DNA from: Anadara kagoshimensis
Lineage: Eukaryota; Mollusca; Bivalvia; Arcoida; Arcidae
Assembly (NCBI GenBank): GCA_021292105.1
Contig: CM037873.1
Span: 13,617,489 to 13,681,488, forward strand
Direction of reading: 5' to 3'
Length of the DNA: 64,000 nucleotides
Shown: piece after piece, positions 10,595 through 21,735 of the stretch
Numbering within the stretch: the first letter of the stretch is position 1
How the letters are laid out: each line of letters opens with the position of its first letter
The notes under the pieces: model-generated
What the model saw: the letters and a program-made list of their open reading frames with translations, nothing else
Told to the model about the DNA's origin: nothing
The model's database searches: none
Position numbers and translations under genes: made by a program

Positions 10595-12423
10595 ATTCCT
10601 GCAAGTAGCCATCGTTTTCTGGGAAACACCCGGGATTCCGGAAGTGACGTATACCGGCGGAAATCAAGTGGTGGGATAACCATAGTGTGATGCAGATGGT
10701 AGTGATTATACATTTTACATCATTTTTACAACGTTTGATCTGGGTAAGATGTATATTTTATATAATATCGATCGTTTATTGGTGACATGAACTGACTACA
10801 CTGTTGTCATTGCGTGACAGCTGATTTTTGGTGAAATTCTTGTGTCAGAACTTAGACAATTTACTCAGTGAATTTTGTGACACAAATACGACTTTATTCA
10901 GCTACATTATTATTTCCCCTGTTGCGGAAGTTGAATAACTAGAACTTTACTCGCGTGTGCGCGCATCATAATAGATACAGGACATATGAATTAAAGACTA
11001 TGTGCACTTTATTTAATATTTTCAGGTATTGCCTTTTGTTTATTTATTTAGTTTGAGTGACTTAGCATTCATTTTAAAGAGAATTATATAAATAGACATT
11101 GTGTACTATTTTTGTCTTTTCAGGTATATATTATACATGTTTTACTTTGGTATTGCAGCAATTCATTTTTTTAATTTTTGCTGCTAGTGGGTAATTATTT
11201 GTGTAATTATGAACTAACCTGGGTTTAATTGTATATAGAATATATGTTTACATTTGTTTTCATTTTGCACATAAATCATCATATCACATTTATCATTTGT
11301 TTATCATTTTTTCCCCCTCATTATCATATCATGCAGCTGATCATTGCGCGATAAAAACAAAACCGTTTGAAAGTACAGTGTGCAAATAATATAAAAATCT
11401 AAACCACATAAAACTTTACTAACTTGTAACACTGCTATTAGCACAACTTCTAGGTCTTTGTAGTACAAGTTGTGTTACAGTGGTTTTTTCTTTACAGGTT
11501 ATTACAACTTAAATTTATCTACACTCTGGTATTACACATACAACATATAGTTTTCAGGTGATTTACATTTAGTGGTCTAATGCAACTATCTTTTCATTGT
11601 TGCATGTGACTGACTTCTCTTTTCAAAAACTTGTTGTCACCCTACAATTAAGTTTTTGTATCCCATCCAACTCTTTACTTTTATGTGTTATATGTTTACA
11701 TTCCCATTTTGTCCATTTTATGTTATATGTTACATGTTATTTAGTAATTAAGTTTATTTCTCCATATTGTATAAGCAATTGGGGAAATAGTCTCAGGTTA
11801 TATACAGGCCTATTAAATTTATAATACATATATCCAAATACGCCATTATTTAGTATTAGTTAGCATTACTTAGTTAGATTAGCTATATAGCATATAGTTA
11901 AGTTATATAAGATAAGTAAGATTTATTTTTCAGGAATCAACAAAGGATATTCCCTACCGTAATATTATTATCAACAATTTATATTGCACCGTAAGCAACA
12001 AAACACATTAACGTCAACTGGATACATTACAAAATTAAATATTTTATGGTTTAGTTAGGAATAGGTAGTTGGTGACAATAAAGGGTTTAATTAAGTCAGG
12101 TCTATTTATTGTCACTTAGTCTAATTAAGTTAATTAAGATTAATAGTCATAATCATATTAGAGGATAATCATTCATCGATGGATATCAACATTTTAGTTT
12201 GATCAAAATTGGACACTGGAATTACACCGTTGGAATTTCAACGTTGGAATTTAGGATAAAATCAGGTGTTTTCCGTTCAAGCACAATTTTTTATGCTCGT
12301 TGGGTTGATTTGTAGTTTTTGAATTGATTGGTGTTTAGTTTTGATTGGGTTTAGTTTTTCTTTTGGTATTTCGTCTGCCATATTACGTCATTGCATCGTT
12401 GGAATTTGAAATATAAATTTATA
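10595..12423 (+). other. Long non-coding leader of the LTR element
   Basis: A 1.8-kb AU-rich leader without a long open frame. It contains several pyrimidine-rich tracts ending in CAGG (near 11025, 11125, 11497, 11555 and 11932) that look like splice acceptors. It may serve splicing, packaging or internal initiation; none of this can be shown from sequence alone. Confidence 0.5.
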
Positions 12424-13300
12424 ATGGCGGAGGTAGAATTTAATGAGGATGAGAAGGAACAGCTAGTAGCTATGTTCAAGGCGATGAAAGTCAAGCCTAA
12501 GATGGATAATCCATTGGATTTTATGCGTTGGATGGAGGAACACGTCACTCCACATGAACCTCATAAATTAACCGTAGAATATCCGGAATCAACTAAGACT
12601 AATAACTACATTCCGCGTCTTCCTATATTTTCCGGGGATAAACCAGCGTCAAAAGGGGATACAACATATGATGACTGGAAGTTTAACATCATTAGTTTAT
12701 TAGAGGAGGCAGTCTATCCTCAGGAGAATATTATTCAAGCTATACGGAGATCTGTTAAAGGGTAGGCAGCTGGAGTATTAAGGCGTCTTGGGTATAATGC
12801 ACCTCCTGGTGTGATTTTGTCGAAATTTGACAGCATATATGACACTATTGAGGCCGAACAATCTATACTGGGGAAGTTCTATAGTGCATATCAACTTCCT
12901 GATGAGGATGTTGCTACGTGGAGCTGCCGGATTGAAGATATATTAAGCAAAGCTATAGAAAAAGGGAAAGTAAATCCAACACAGTCAAATGAGTTGTTGA
13001 GGGAGAAATTTTATACCGGATTGAGACCTTGGCTCAAGGATATAACTGGCCACAAGTTTGACGCGATCAAGGATTTTGACAAACTACGGGTAGAGGTCAG
13101 AAAAATTGAGAATGATCACCAATCAACAAGGAAACCGGAGGAGTTGAGGAAAGCTACAACAAAAATGGCAGTGTCAACAACAGAATCAGAGGAAACTGGA
13201 CTAGGAGAACAATTAAAACAGATGCAGACTATGATGCAACAAATTAATAAAGAAATGTCAGACATCAAGAGGAAGTTTAATCAGCCCTCATACCAACAGC

Positions 13301-13355
<55 letters not shown>

Positions 13356-13676
13356 CCAAGCGCAATCAAGACCACAACGTCAATGGCAAAATTCACAACG
13401 TCCACCAAGACCACCACCATCAAATTACAACAATAACGACCACAACCAGTTTTCGTATTCTCCTACTTCATCTAGTCCATATGATCAATATAACAACTAC
13501 CAGCCCATGCAACTGGATCTGGACCAGCACATCCTAGGGGTAGAGGTCGTGGTACAGGCAAAGTTATTTGCTATCGATGCAAACAGGAGGGACATTTACA
13601 AATTGGATGTCGTGTAATATTAGATCATACCAGGAATTTAAACGGACAAGGGCCTATGGGGAGGGGCCATCCATAG
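12424..13676 (+). pseudogene. gag (capsid and nucleocapsid), broken
   Basis: Structural Gag of the retrotransposon. The start ATG at 12424 has a good context (ATAATGG) and is preferred to an upstream in-frame start at 12391. The capsid half resembles Ty3/gypsy and PNMA/Arc-type Gag: an FSGD segment, YDDWKFNI, and IRRSVKG followed by VLRRLG. A TAG stop at 12763-12765 falls inside that conserved stretch. The same frame then runs on to 13617 through a Lys/Glu-rich helix and a glutamine tract (about 13291-13355, mostly CAA). Near 13505-13540 the frame is lost by one base. In the new frame an RG-rich patch precedes one CCHC zinc knuckle (13569-13610; CX2CX4HX4C) and the Gag stop TAG at 13674-13676. 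No protease lies in this frame. Confidence 0.85.
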
Positions 13677-13678
13677 GC
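13637..13678 (+). promoter_or_regulatory. -1 ribosomal frameshift signal between gag and pol
   Basis: The heptamer TTTAAAC (13637-13643) is read as T TTA AAC in the zinc-knuckle frame, the canonical X-XXY-YYZ form. After 8 nt, GCCTATGG (13652-13659) can pair perfectly with CCATAGGC (13671-13678), with an 11-nt G-rich loop and one further G-U pair below. The gag stop (13674-13676) sits in the 3' arm. A -1 slip leads straight into the protease frame, which is open from 13643. Confidence 0.8.
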
Positions 13679-13689
13679 TGTTCTACGGA

Positions 13690-14620
13690 ACCGGTGCCCA
13701 TCAACAACATGCAGACTGGGACTACTAATACTATTCCTGATGAACTTGTCGGTGATTGTAATGAGGTCAATGTTAGCTTGGAGGTGTACATAACAGCACT
13801 ACTAGATACTGGGTCAACGGTTTCTACTATTGCCAAATCATTTTACCAGCAAAATTTTAGTCATATTACACTCAACTCGTTGGATAAAATTTTGGAGATA
13901 GAGTGTGCTGATGGTCAAACCTTACCATATTTAGGATATATAGAGATTAATGTTCAAGTTAATGGCATTCCACATGGTAACCAGCAGGAATGTTTGCTTT
14001 TGGTTGTCAACGACAGTAGATATAATTCTAAAGTACCCGTCTTACTGGGAACAAATGTTTTAAAGGGATTTTTGACAACATGTAAGGAGCAGTATGGCAG
14101 AAAATTTTTACAGAAGGCACCTATATTCACTCCATGGTTTCTAGCTTTTCGCTGTCTTGTGTTGAGGGATAAGGAGTTACTTCGCAACAATAATCGCTTA
14201 GCTATAGTACGCAGTTCTGAGAAGGATAGAGTTGTTATACCTCCCAACAGTAATGTTTCTATTTGCGGCTTTGCTGATAAGGAGTTAGACTACCCATCTA
14301 CTTGCGCTTTACTTTCAACAACTGATAAGTCTATAATACCGGATGATTTTGATATCGTACCTGGAGTCATACAGTACAACTACAATCGTAACGGACAGAT
14401 ACTGGTGCAGATTTCCAACATTACAACACGTACACTTGTCATACCACCACGAGCTATCCTTTGTGAACTACAACCTGTCCAATTACAAGAATTTCCATCA
14501 AGCTCAGAGTCCAATAGTATACAGGGAACACACTTAGAAGCTGTTACTTTTTCTGATTCATTAACACCTGAACAACTTAGAGCTGTCAAAAACTTACTTC
14601 TTCAGTATGAGGATACTTTT
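13690..14620 (+). other. Pol: aspartic protease and linker
   Basis: Open in one frame. The catalytic LLDTGST motif is at about 13799-13819 (DTG at 13805-13813). A VLLGTNVL segment near 14035-14060 corresponds to the ILG-type motif at the end of the retropepsin fold. A long linker up to the reverse transcriptase follows. Active as a dimer in the family. Confidence 0.8.
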
Positions 14621-14689
14621 TCAAATCAGATACTGATATTGGCTGTATTACATCTGGAGTCAACATAGGATTGATTTAATAGACGACCA

Positions 14690-15590
14690 TCCATTTAAGC
14701 AACGACATCGTCGATACCTCCAGCATGTATGAAGAAGTACGGGACCATTAAACAGTTACTAGCATGTGGAATTATTCGTCCTTCTCATTCACCGTATGCC
14801 TCCAACGTTGTACTTTGTCGGAAGAAGGACGGAAAATTGCGCATGTGTATTGACTTTCGACAACTTAACAGCATCAGTAGAAAGGACAGTTATGCTTTGC
14901 CCCGTATAGAAGAAATTTTGGATTCACTGGCTGGTGCAAAATACTTTAGCGTGCTGGATATGAAGAGTGGATATCATCAGATTGAAATTGAGGAGGATCA
15001 CAAGAAAGAACTGCATTTACTGTCGGTCCCATAGGATTTTATGAATTTAATCGTTTAGCTTTTGGATTAGTGAATGCACCAAGTACATATCAACGTTTAA
15101 TGGAAGAATGTCTTGGGGATCTCCACCTGAAAATTTGTTTCATTTTTCTCGACGATTTGATTATATTTTCGGACACATTTGAAGAACATATGGCAAGATT
15201 ACAACAAATTTTACAACGTTTAAGGGAATCAGGATTAAAATTTGCACCCAAAAAATGCTCTTTATTTCAAAACAAAGTTAAGTATGTAGGACACGTCGTT
15301 TCTGCTGAGGGTATTGAGGCAGACCCGGAAAAGATAGAAAAAATTGTCAACTGGCCTACACCGAAGACACCAGAACAAATACGTCAATTTTTGGGATTTG
15401 CGGGGTACTATAGGAAGTTTGTTAAGGATTTTTCTAAAATTGTCAAACCACTCACAGACTTAATGCCTGCTCCACAGAAGAAATACAGAGGGAAACGAAT
15501 TACAACAGATAAAAAAGTATGGAAATGGGATACAGAGCAACAAGATGCTTTCGATCATCTTAAACAAATTTTATCTACTCCACCCATTCT
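14690..15590 (+). other. Pol: reverse transcriptase (frameshifted)
   Basis: Seen in pieces: VVLCRKKDGKLRMCIDFRQL (block with the first catalytic Asp region), YFSVLDMKSGYHQIE, then after a break near 15012 GFYEFNRLAFGL and NAPSTYQRLM. The catalytic FLDD box is at 15145-15156. A thumb/connection segment with FLGFAGYYRKFVKDF follows. Four frame breaks lie within the first 130 bp of the domain and a fifth at 15012. Confidence 0.85.
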
Positions 15591-15599
15591 CGGATATCC

Positions 15600-15990
15600 G
15601 ATTACAGTCTACCATTTGAACTCCACACGGATGCAAGTCAAAAGGGATTGGGGGCAGTTTTATATCAACTTCAAGATGGTAAGAAGAGGGTAATTAGTTA
15701 TGCCAGTAGAGGACTTACCAAGACGGAGAGGAATTACCCAGCACATAAGTTGGAGTTTCTGGCGCTGAAGTGGTCCATCACCGAGAAGTTCAACGATTAT
15801 TTATATGGTCACGATTTCACTGTTATCACAGATAACAATCCACTTACGTATATATTGACTTCAGCCAAGCTTGATGCAACTGGTCACCGTTGGTTGGCAG
15901 CATTATCAGTCTACAATTTTGATATCCAGTATAGACCGGGATCTGGCAACATGGATGCAGATGCACTTTCAAGACTCCCTGGGCTTCATG
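15600..15990 (+). other. Pol: RNase H
   Basis: After a break near 15600 the RNase H domain reads through: a first Asp in the TDAS-like segment (about 15627-15638), YASRGLTKTERNY, the Glu in KLEFLALKW, the Asp in TDNNPLTY, and a final Asp in the MDADALSR segment. The carboxylates expected of the family appear present. Confidence 0.8.
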
Positions 15991-16394
15991 AATGTCAGAA
16001 GATACAAGAGATACCTGTGGATTCTTTTAAAGCTGTCTGCAATGCAATGGATGTAACACCATATGTGGAAACACTTTCATTTTCTACAACAGTATTGGAT
16101 CAAGCCAACAAGGATCAGTTACCAGGTCAAGATTTATACCGTTTAAGTGATAGGGACTGGAGATATGCACAAGCTAATGATGAAGTATTATCAACTTGGA
16201 TTAAAGCTGTTAAGAATAAACGGTTACCAACTAAGCATGAACAGCAGGATTATTTGGGATCTTACAACACACTGCGCAAGAATTTTGATCGTCTGGTGAT
16301 TGAGCGTGGAATTTTGTTGCGAATTACAAAATCATTTGACAAGAGCACAAGGAAGCAACTAGTGGTACCATCGGAATTTACGCAACAGATTTTA

Positions 16395-17420
16395 TTGGTA
16401 CATAATAAAGTTGGTCACCCTGGCAAGGACAGAACTCTCTCACTATTAAAAGATCGCTTTTATTGGCCAAATATGCAGCATGATGTTGAGGAATGGTTAC
16501 GCCAGTGCACTAGATGTGTCCTACTAATCTCCGAGCACCATTGGTTAGCATCACCACCACCCAACCACTGGAGCTGGTGTGTATGGATTTTTTAACACTA
16601 GAGCCATCAAAAGGAGGATTTCAACACATGCTTGTAATAACGGATCATTTTACTCGCTACGCACAGGCCATTCCAACAAAAAGTATGACGGCGAAAACAA
16701 CAGCCGAGGCATTCTTCAATAATTTTGTAGTGCATTACGGATTACCAAAGAGAATTCGTTCGGACCAGGGTGCAAATTTCGTCGGTAAGCTGGTGGAGGA
16801 ATTATGTAACATCACAGGGATGAAACAATCCAGAACCACTCCATATCATCCTATGGGTAATGGGATGTGTGATAGGTTTAATCGCACTCTTCTTGGTATG
16901 CTTGGTACATTGGAAACACACCAGAAGAAGGATTGGAAACAGTTTGTTAACCCTCTCACACATGCCTATAACTGCACCAAGCACGAGAGTACTGGATTTA
17001 CACCGTATTTCCTAATGTTTGGTAGGGAACCAAAATTGCCAGTGGATGTTGCATTTGGTTTGGATTTCAACGACCCACCACCGCAGACTACCACAAAGTA
17101 TATTGAAGATATGCGACAGAGATTACCGAGTGCATATGACTTAGCTTCAACCGCAGCAAAACAAGCACAAGATCGGCAAAAGCGGAATTACGATTTAAAA
17201 GTTAGGGGAGCTGCTCTGCAGGTTGGAGATAGAGTTCTTGTCAAGGTTTTGGCATTCGAGGGCAAGCATAAGTTAGCAGATCCATGGGAGGAAGATCCAT
17301 ATGTCATCTTAGACCAGCCTAACGAAGAGATCCCTGTTTTCAAAGTCAGAAAGGAAAACGGAGAAGGGCGTATTAGGATCCTTCACAGGAATCTTTTACT
17401 TCCCATTGGATTTACTACTG
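16395..17420 (+). other. Pol: integrase with substituted catalytic Glu
   Basis: The zinc-binding HHCC domain begins with HNKVGH at 16401-16418 and ends with CTRC at 16506-16517. A frame break follows at about 16518. The catalytic core has Asp in VCMDFL (16586-16588) and Asp in RSDQGANF (16763-16765). The third catalytic position, normally Glu in a CERFNRTL-like motif, is Asp here (GAT, 16871-16873), 35 residues after the second Asp. A C-terminal part with DPWEEDPYVI and HRNLLLPI resembles the GPY/F module. There is no chromodomain. Confidence 0.85.
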
Positions 17421-18060
17421 AACCCTATGTGCAACAGAGTGTAAAGCGACCAGTACCAAAACCACGCACTAAGAGGATTCCGGTTACAAAACCTATTGAA
17501 GAGGACACTCCTAATTTAGATAATTTTTCAGACTCTGACAACTCGGACATGGATATGTTTATGCCTGTTAGTCCTGTTATAGCAGATGTCGACAGTAACA
17601 CTGACGATATGCCTGGGTCTGCTGTAGTGGATGAAGATCTGGCTGATGAAGTTAATACAGAATTAGTAGAACCATCAACAGATTCAGATGTTCCAGAAGA
17701 CATAGATGATACAGTTCCAAAGGAGGCAGTTATTGGAGCAAGCATGGAGGAAAACAGACCGCCATGGAAGATAAAGATCAAGCTCCTGGAATCATGTCGG
17801 ATGTTGCACCCCGGAGATCTGGACGAGTAAGAGGCCCACCTGAGTGGATTAGGAGTGGCGAGTATGTAACGAACCAAATTTCAACTCGGAAACCACAGAA
17901 TATGATGTTAGCAGATGAACCAGATTGGTTGAAGAGGGCCAATTACATTCAAACACTAGCGAACACAGGAGTGTTGGAGGCAGTGGATAGGGAAGTGTCT
18001 GCGGCATTACTGTCAGTCATTACTGGCGGCCACAGTAAATGATGAGGACATCATTTCCCG

Positions 18061-18073
18061 CTGGGGGGAAGTG
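18061..18073 (+). promoter_or_regulatory. Polypurine tract
   Basis: A G-rich GGGGGGAAGTG directly before the 3' LTR, the normal primer for plus-strand DNA in LTR elements. Confidence 0.7.
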
Positions 18074-18987
18074 TGTGGCAGACATATGTATATATGTATA
18101 TTTATATTTTATTTAAGTTTAATTAAGTTAGTTAAGGATATTAATTAGGATGTTAGTCTTGTGATGTTCATGTAATGTTCATGTGGTTGTCTTGTACTGT
18201 CCATATCTTCTACTATGCCACAGACAGGTGAGTCACTTGAGTTACCTGGTCTGTTACTGCACTTTTCTGCCACTATTAATTTAGTGGAGCTCCTTAGTCA
18301 TCTGACTCTGTTCTCTTTTCTGATTGGCTTTCTATTTTTATGTGACCAAACCAGTTCTTTTTCCTGGGTTAGATTTTCATTCTGTTCATGGGTTTGGTTA
18401 GCTATACATGACACACCTTAATGGTGGATTCTCTCACATTGTAATCTGCTGGTCTACTAATATTTTTGGCATGGTCAGGAATGGGTTATTGTAAGATTTT
18501 GGATCACCTGAATCCCATAGATTAGGTAATTTTCATTTTATTCAGATTTTACTTGTAATACTTTATTTTTGCTAAAAAAACAATATTGGAATTTCACTTG
18601 AATATATATAGTCATTATAACAAGAGTAATGGTTCATTTGCATAATTTGCATATGGTAGATTTATAATACAAATATTTATAATATTATGCTTTAATACAT
18701 TTTGGTAATTTTTATAACTGATTCTGTCTTAAAATTATATATTTATGGTAAAATTACTATTTTTGTATCTGTGTCAATTTTCTATGAAAATTGAGATTTT
18801 GGTGTATTATTTGGTAGTGCAAAGAGTTATTTCCCTTTGCCATTGTTTACATTGTATGTATATATATAATATCTCACAGGTAGCCTTGTCTCGTTACAGG
18901 GTGATTTTTATTTGTATCATATCAAGAATAAAGAACCCAATACAGTTGGATCGGCTTAGTTTTATCTGCAATTTCCTAACTGTTACA
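18074..18987 (+). repeat. 3' LTR (914 bp)
   Basis: Same length as the 5' LTR with four base differences and no gap. AATAAA is at 18927-18932. It is followed by AAAA, the probable target duplication. Confidence 0.95.
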
Positions 18988-19037
18988 AAAATATATTAGA
19001 TTCAACAGTTTTGATTAATCAAAACTACATGTATATA

Positions 19038-20001
19038 AAAGAGGTATGGCGGGTTTGATGAGATTTTGTCCTAAATGGACCGTTTTGGTTTTTGAAAAAT
19101 AAAAGTCTAAATATTCTAGCACTTAAATAATAAAGCAGCAGTATTTTATGTGGACTTTCAGGTTTTGGCTCATACAAAGGTATATTTTACTGATAGTTTT
19201 CTTAATAAGTTCATCTTTGTGCTCATTTATGCTAAAATATGAAAAATGAAGGGGTTTCCCCGTCTTTGATAATTATTATCAAAGTGTTCTCCTCGGAAGA
19301 CCATTTTTTACGTTATTGTTTCTGAAAATATTTTCAAAATGCAATCATTACGAGTTTTCAAAAAATTGGTCCTCTTAGGAGAAAATGGTCAATTTTTGAC
19401 ATTAGGGAAAATTAAAACTGACCACTGCACATATAAGTGATGTTGCATTTTAACACGGTTGGCACTAACTGCTGTGGTTAGCTCAGTGAGTAGCGAGGAC
19501 GCTTTACAACCTGTACGGCATGGGTTCGAATCCCATCTTGGATATCTTTTTATTTATTCTTCTTATTTTTTTTTTATTTTTATCTTTATAAAATACTATT
19601 GTAAAATTTTTCCTTTACAAATATTAGTTTTTTAAAAATGAGCGTTATCCTCTTTCAAAACACTACTAGCAGATCAAGCCAGGTTACATTTTTATACACT
19701 TAACAGTGATCACCCGTGAATTCCTAGTGAAGCGTGATGTAAGTTAATACTTAATTGTTCAAGTTTTTCTGTTTATTGTATAAAGATTAAGAATGAAGAT
19801 TATGGATGTTAAGGTTTGTTCAATATCTTCGGCTCTTCAAGGAAAAACAAGTTTACACAAACGAAGCGCTTGTTTTTCATAGACCTGATCTAATAATAGA
19901 ACTCGAAATCCTCAGGTGTTTAAAAATACACTGTTACGTCATTCATCCATTCAAGCAGGAGGCAATGTGAAAAGCGCCTATCAAACCCGCCATACCTCTT
20001 T
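19038..20001. mobile_element. Non-autonomous TIR element, 964 bp
   Basis: Perfect 22-bp terminal inverted repeats: left 19038-19059 contains GAGGTATGGCGGGTTTGAT, right 19980-20001 is its exact complement. No transposase frame. The interior holds a tRNA-like block (19472-19546) followed by a T-rich tract. A diverged relative of the first ~250 bp lies at 26008-26260, which supports a dispersed family. Confidence 0.8.
19472..19546 (+). other. tRNA-like block (SINE head or tRNA pseudogene)
   Basis: An A-box-like TTAGCTCAGTGAGTAGC and a perfect T-arm ATGGGTTCGAATCCCAT followed by TTTTT, a Pol III-type terminator. The acceptor and anticodon stems do not pair, so I do not call a functional tRNA. 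Confidence 0.55.
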
Positions 20002-21540
20002 AAAGAGCACTTAATAAGTTGATTCCCTATGACCGTGACTGTGATGTGTTTTTGAAACCTTTCGTAGAATAGTAATAACACCCCTTTTAAAATCATTAGA
20101 TTTTCTTAAACTTTAAGATATACAGGCTAAGTCGAAATATGGGTTTTGTCACTTTTTCTTGAGTTTCCCTCCTCAATTGTTATGCAGGGTCACGGCAAAT
20201 TTATCCGGCACTGCCTTGAAACGCTATTTGGCACTGCGCACTAGAATTAATCCTTTTCCCAGAACATGGGAGTAGTGAGATAATTCCTTGAATATCACGT
20301 TTGTATGTATTTGTGCCCTAGTTTAATAAAAATTCAATCAAAAATTGAAAAAAATATGAAGCGGACACATTTGGACACCAAACTAAGATTTGACCTTGTG
20401 TCAGGCTAGCTAGTTTGGACCATTTGAATAAAGATAAATGTACAGTGGTTCGCGACACAATATTTCATATGGGTTTACATAAGAGCAAAGGACACATCTA
20501 ATTAATTTTCTCGTTCTATGGATTTTGTTTCGAAAAAAGCAGAGGCGAGCAAATACTGTCACGCGGCAAAACTATGGCAACATAACTCACAAAAGCATAG
20601 AATATGCTGTTCTTGCAAATGCAAATTTCATAGCAAATAATAAATCAACCGTCTTCAAGTTTCATCAGTCTCGGGGATGGAAATTTCCAAAACAGATACT
20701 AGCATTATTAACCGCGGCATGTCATTGGGAAACGTACTGGTGGTGTTGAACTATATGATGGATACGAAAAAATAGACCATTATTATGACGGGTGGAAAAC
20801 TATATGAAGTTCAAACAGTTGCATTTAATTCAGTTATTTCTTAATTCTAAATTTTAGAGGTGGTCGGGTCTGGCGACTTCATAAATTAATTAAAATGTTT
20901 CTTCTGTTATAAATTTTCCTGTTTTTTGTGTTGAAGCCAACTAATTTTCACGTTATTTCTGCACTACATACTACTTGCGGAATAAATAGGATGTACTTTT
21001 AAGTGTAACTATATCGTTAAGCTGCGAAGTTTTACATTCTCCACCACAGTTGATCATTGCGTAGATCTCATGATTGTTTTTCCTCTTTAAAGTTATTTCA
21101 TGTAAAAATTCCCATTTTTTTTTTTTTGCAAATTGCAGGTATGCTATGATTCGAAACCGGTCTTTTTAATGGCGGTATTCTATTTTTTTGATTAGTCATT
21201 TAGGAGATATGGATTTCTGTTAGCCATTCGTGTTTTGGGGTTAAATTTGCCCAAAATTGTTCATAGAACGGGAGAAAAAAAGAACCTATTATATGTATCA
21301 GTAGTAACAGTCGAGTTTGAGATAAAAATGTTTGACCACGAGATTGGAATTTCCTTATCTCGATCAGAAACTTGTAACATATTGTCTTTATCATCATACA
21401 GCTTTCCGACCATGGCCACTAGTTATCCATATCTTATGCAGACACTCGACAGTCGAGTTTCGCTAGCAGTGTTAAACTTTCGACAAGTCTGTAGAGTACC
21501 CCTAACGTTTCTCTAGATCATTTCACTTACCGGTAGCCTA
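20002..21540. other. Intergenic, no gene recognised
   Basis: Two modest open frames on the plus strand (20525-20749, 74 codons; 21235-21516, 93 codons) have no recognisable motif, splice context or paralogue here. They may be transposon debris or chance. Confidence 0.4.
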
Positions 21541-21735
21541 AACCGAATAGTAAGTTCCGGAATGGCGGAGTAAACCGGAATACCTGAGGAAAAACCACCT
21601 ACCTCCTGACAAGCGAACTGATAACCTTTCTCATATTAGGATATTCTGAGTGGGATTCAAAGCTAGGCGATGGAAAGCACTGTGATCCGTTACCACGTAC
21701 TTTTACATCAATCGGTCACCGAGATCCATTGGATC
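21540..21735 (-). repeat. SINE-like repeat
   Basis: Shares blocks with 32690-32945: AAACCACCTACCTCCTGACAA-like, then AACTGATAACCTTTCTC-like, then AGTGGGATTCAAAGCTAGGC. On the minus strand the last block resembles a degenerate B box (GCTTTGAATCCC), so it may be the 5' head of a tRNA-derived SINE. Confidence 0.5.

Larger units (their letters stand above)
13643..18042 (+). pseudogene. pol polyprotein (PR-RT-RH-IN), broken
   Basis: Enzymatic polyprotein expected to be made by -1 frameshifting from gag. All domains are recognisable but spread over all three frames. Breaks fall near 14624, 14660, 14715, 14748, 15012, 15600, 16518 and 17790. Six of the eight are in the direction of a single-base loss and several sit in short homopolymers. 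The domains are listed separately. The tail after 17790 continues in another frame to 18042 with an RRSGR...PPEW motif typical of gypsy Pol C-termini, so the stop at 17828-17830 is probably not the original end. Confidence 0.85.
9661..18987 (+). mobile_element. Ty3/gypsy LTR retrotransposon, 9.3 kb, complete but coding-defective
   Basis: Whole-element call. Two 914-bp LTRs (9661-10574, 18074-18987) begin TGTGGCAG and end TGTTACA. Between them are a tRNA-Lys-type primer site, a 1.8-kb leader, gag with capsid and one CCHC knuckle, a -1 frameshift signal, and pol in the order protease, reverse transcriptase, RNase H, integrase. That order is diagnostic of Ty3/gypsy (Metaviridae) rather than Ty1/copia. 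A G-rich polypurine tract precedes the 3' LTR. The short target repeat AAAA is compatible with the usual 4-6 bp. There is no envelope-like frame after pol. Gag has one nonsense codon and one frameshift and pol has about eight frameshifts, so this copy cannot make its own enzymes. The near-identical LTRs nonetheless show a recent insertion. Confidence 0.95.

Noticed and set aside
17425-17877. A 150-codon minus-strand Ser-rich gene opposite pol
   Set aside because: Antisense shadow of the acidic C-terminal part of pol.
18043-18073. An envelope gene after pol
   Set aside because: Only ~30 bp lie between the last pol-related frame and the 3' LTR; no room for env.
19472-19546. Functional tRNA gene
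   Set aside because: The T-arm and boxes are good but acceptor and anticodon stems do not pair. The block at 31003-31070 fails in the same way.
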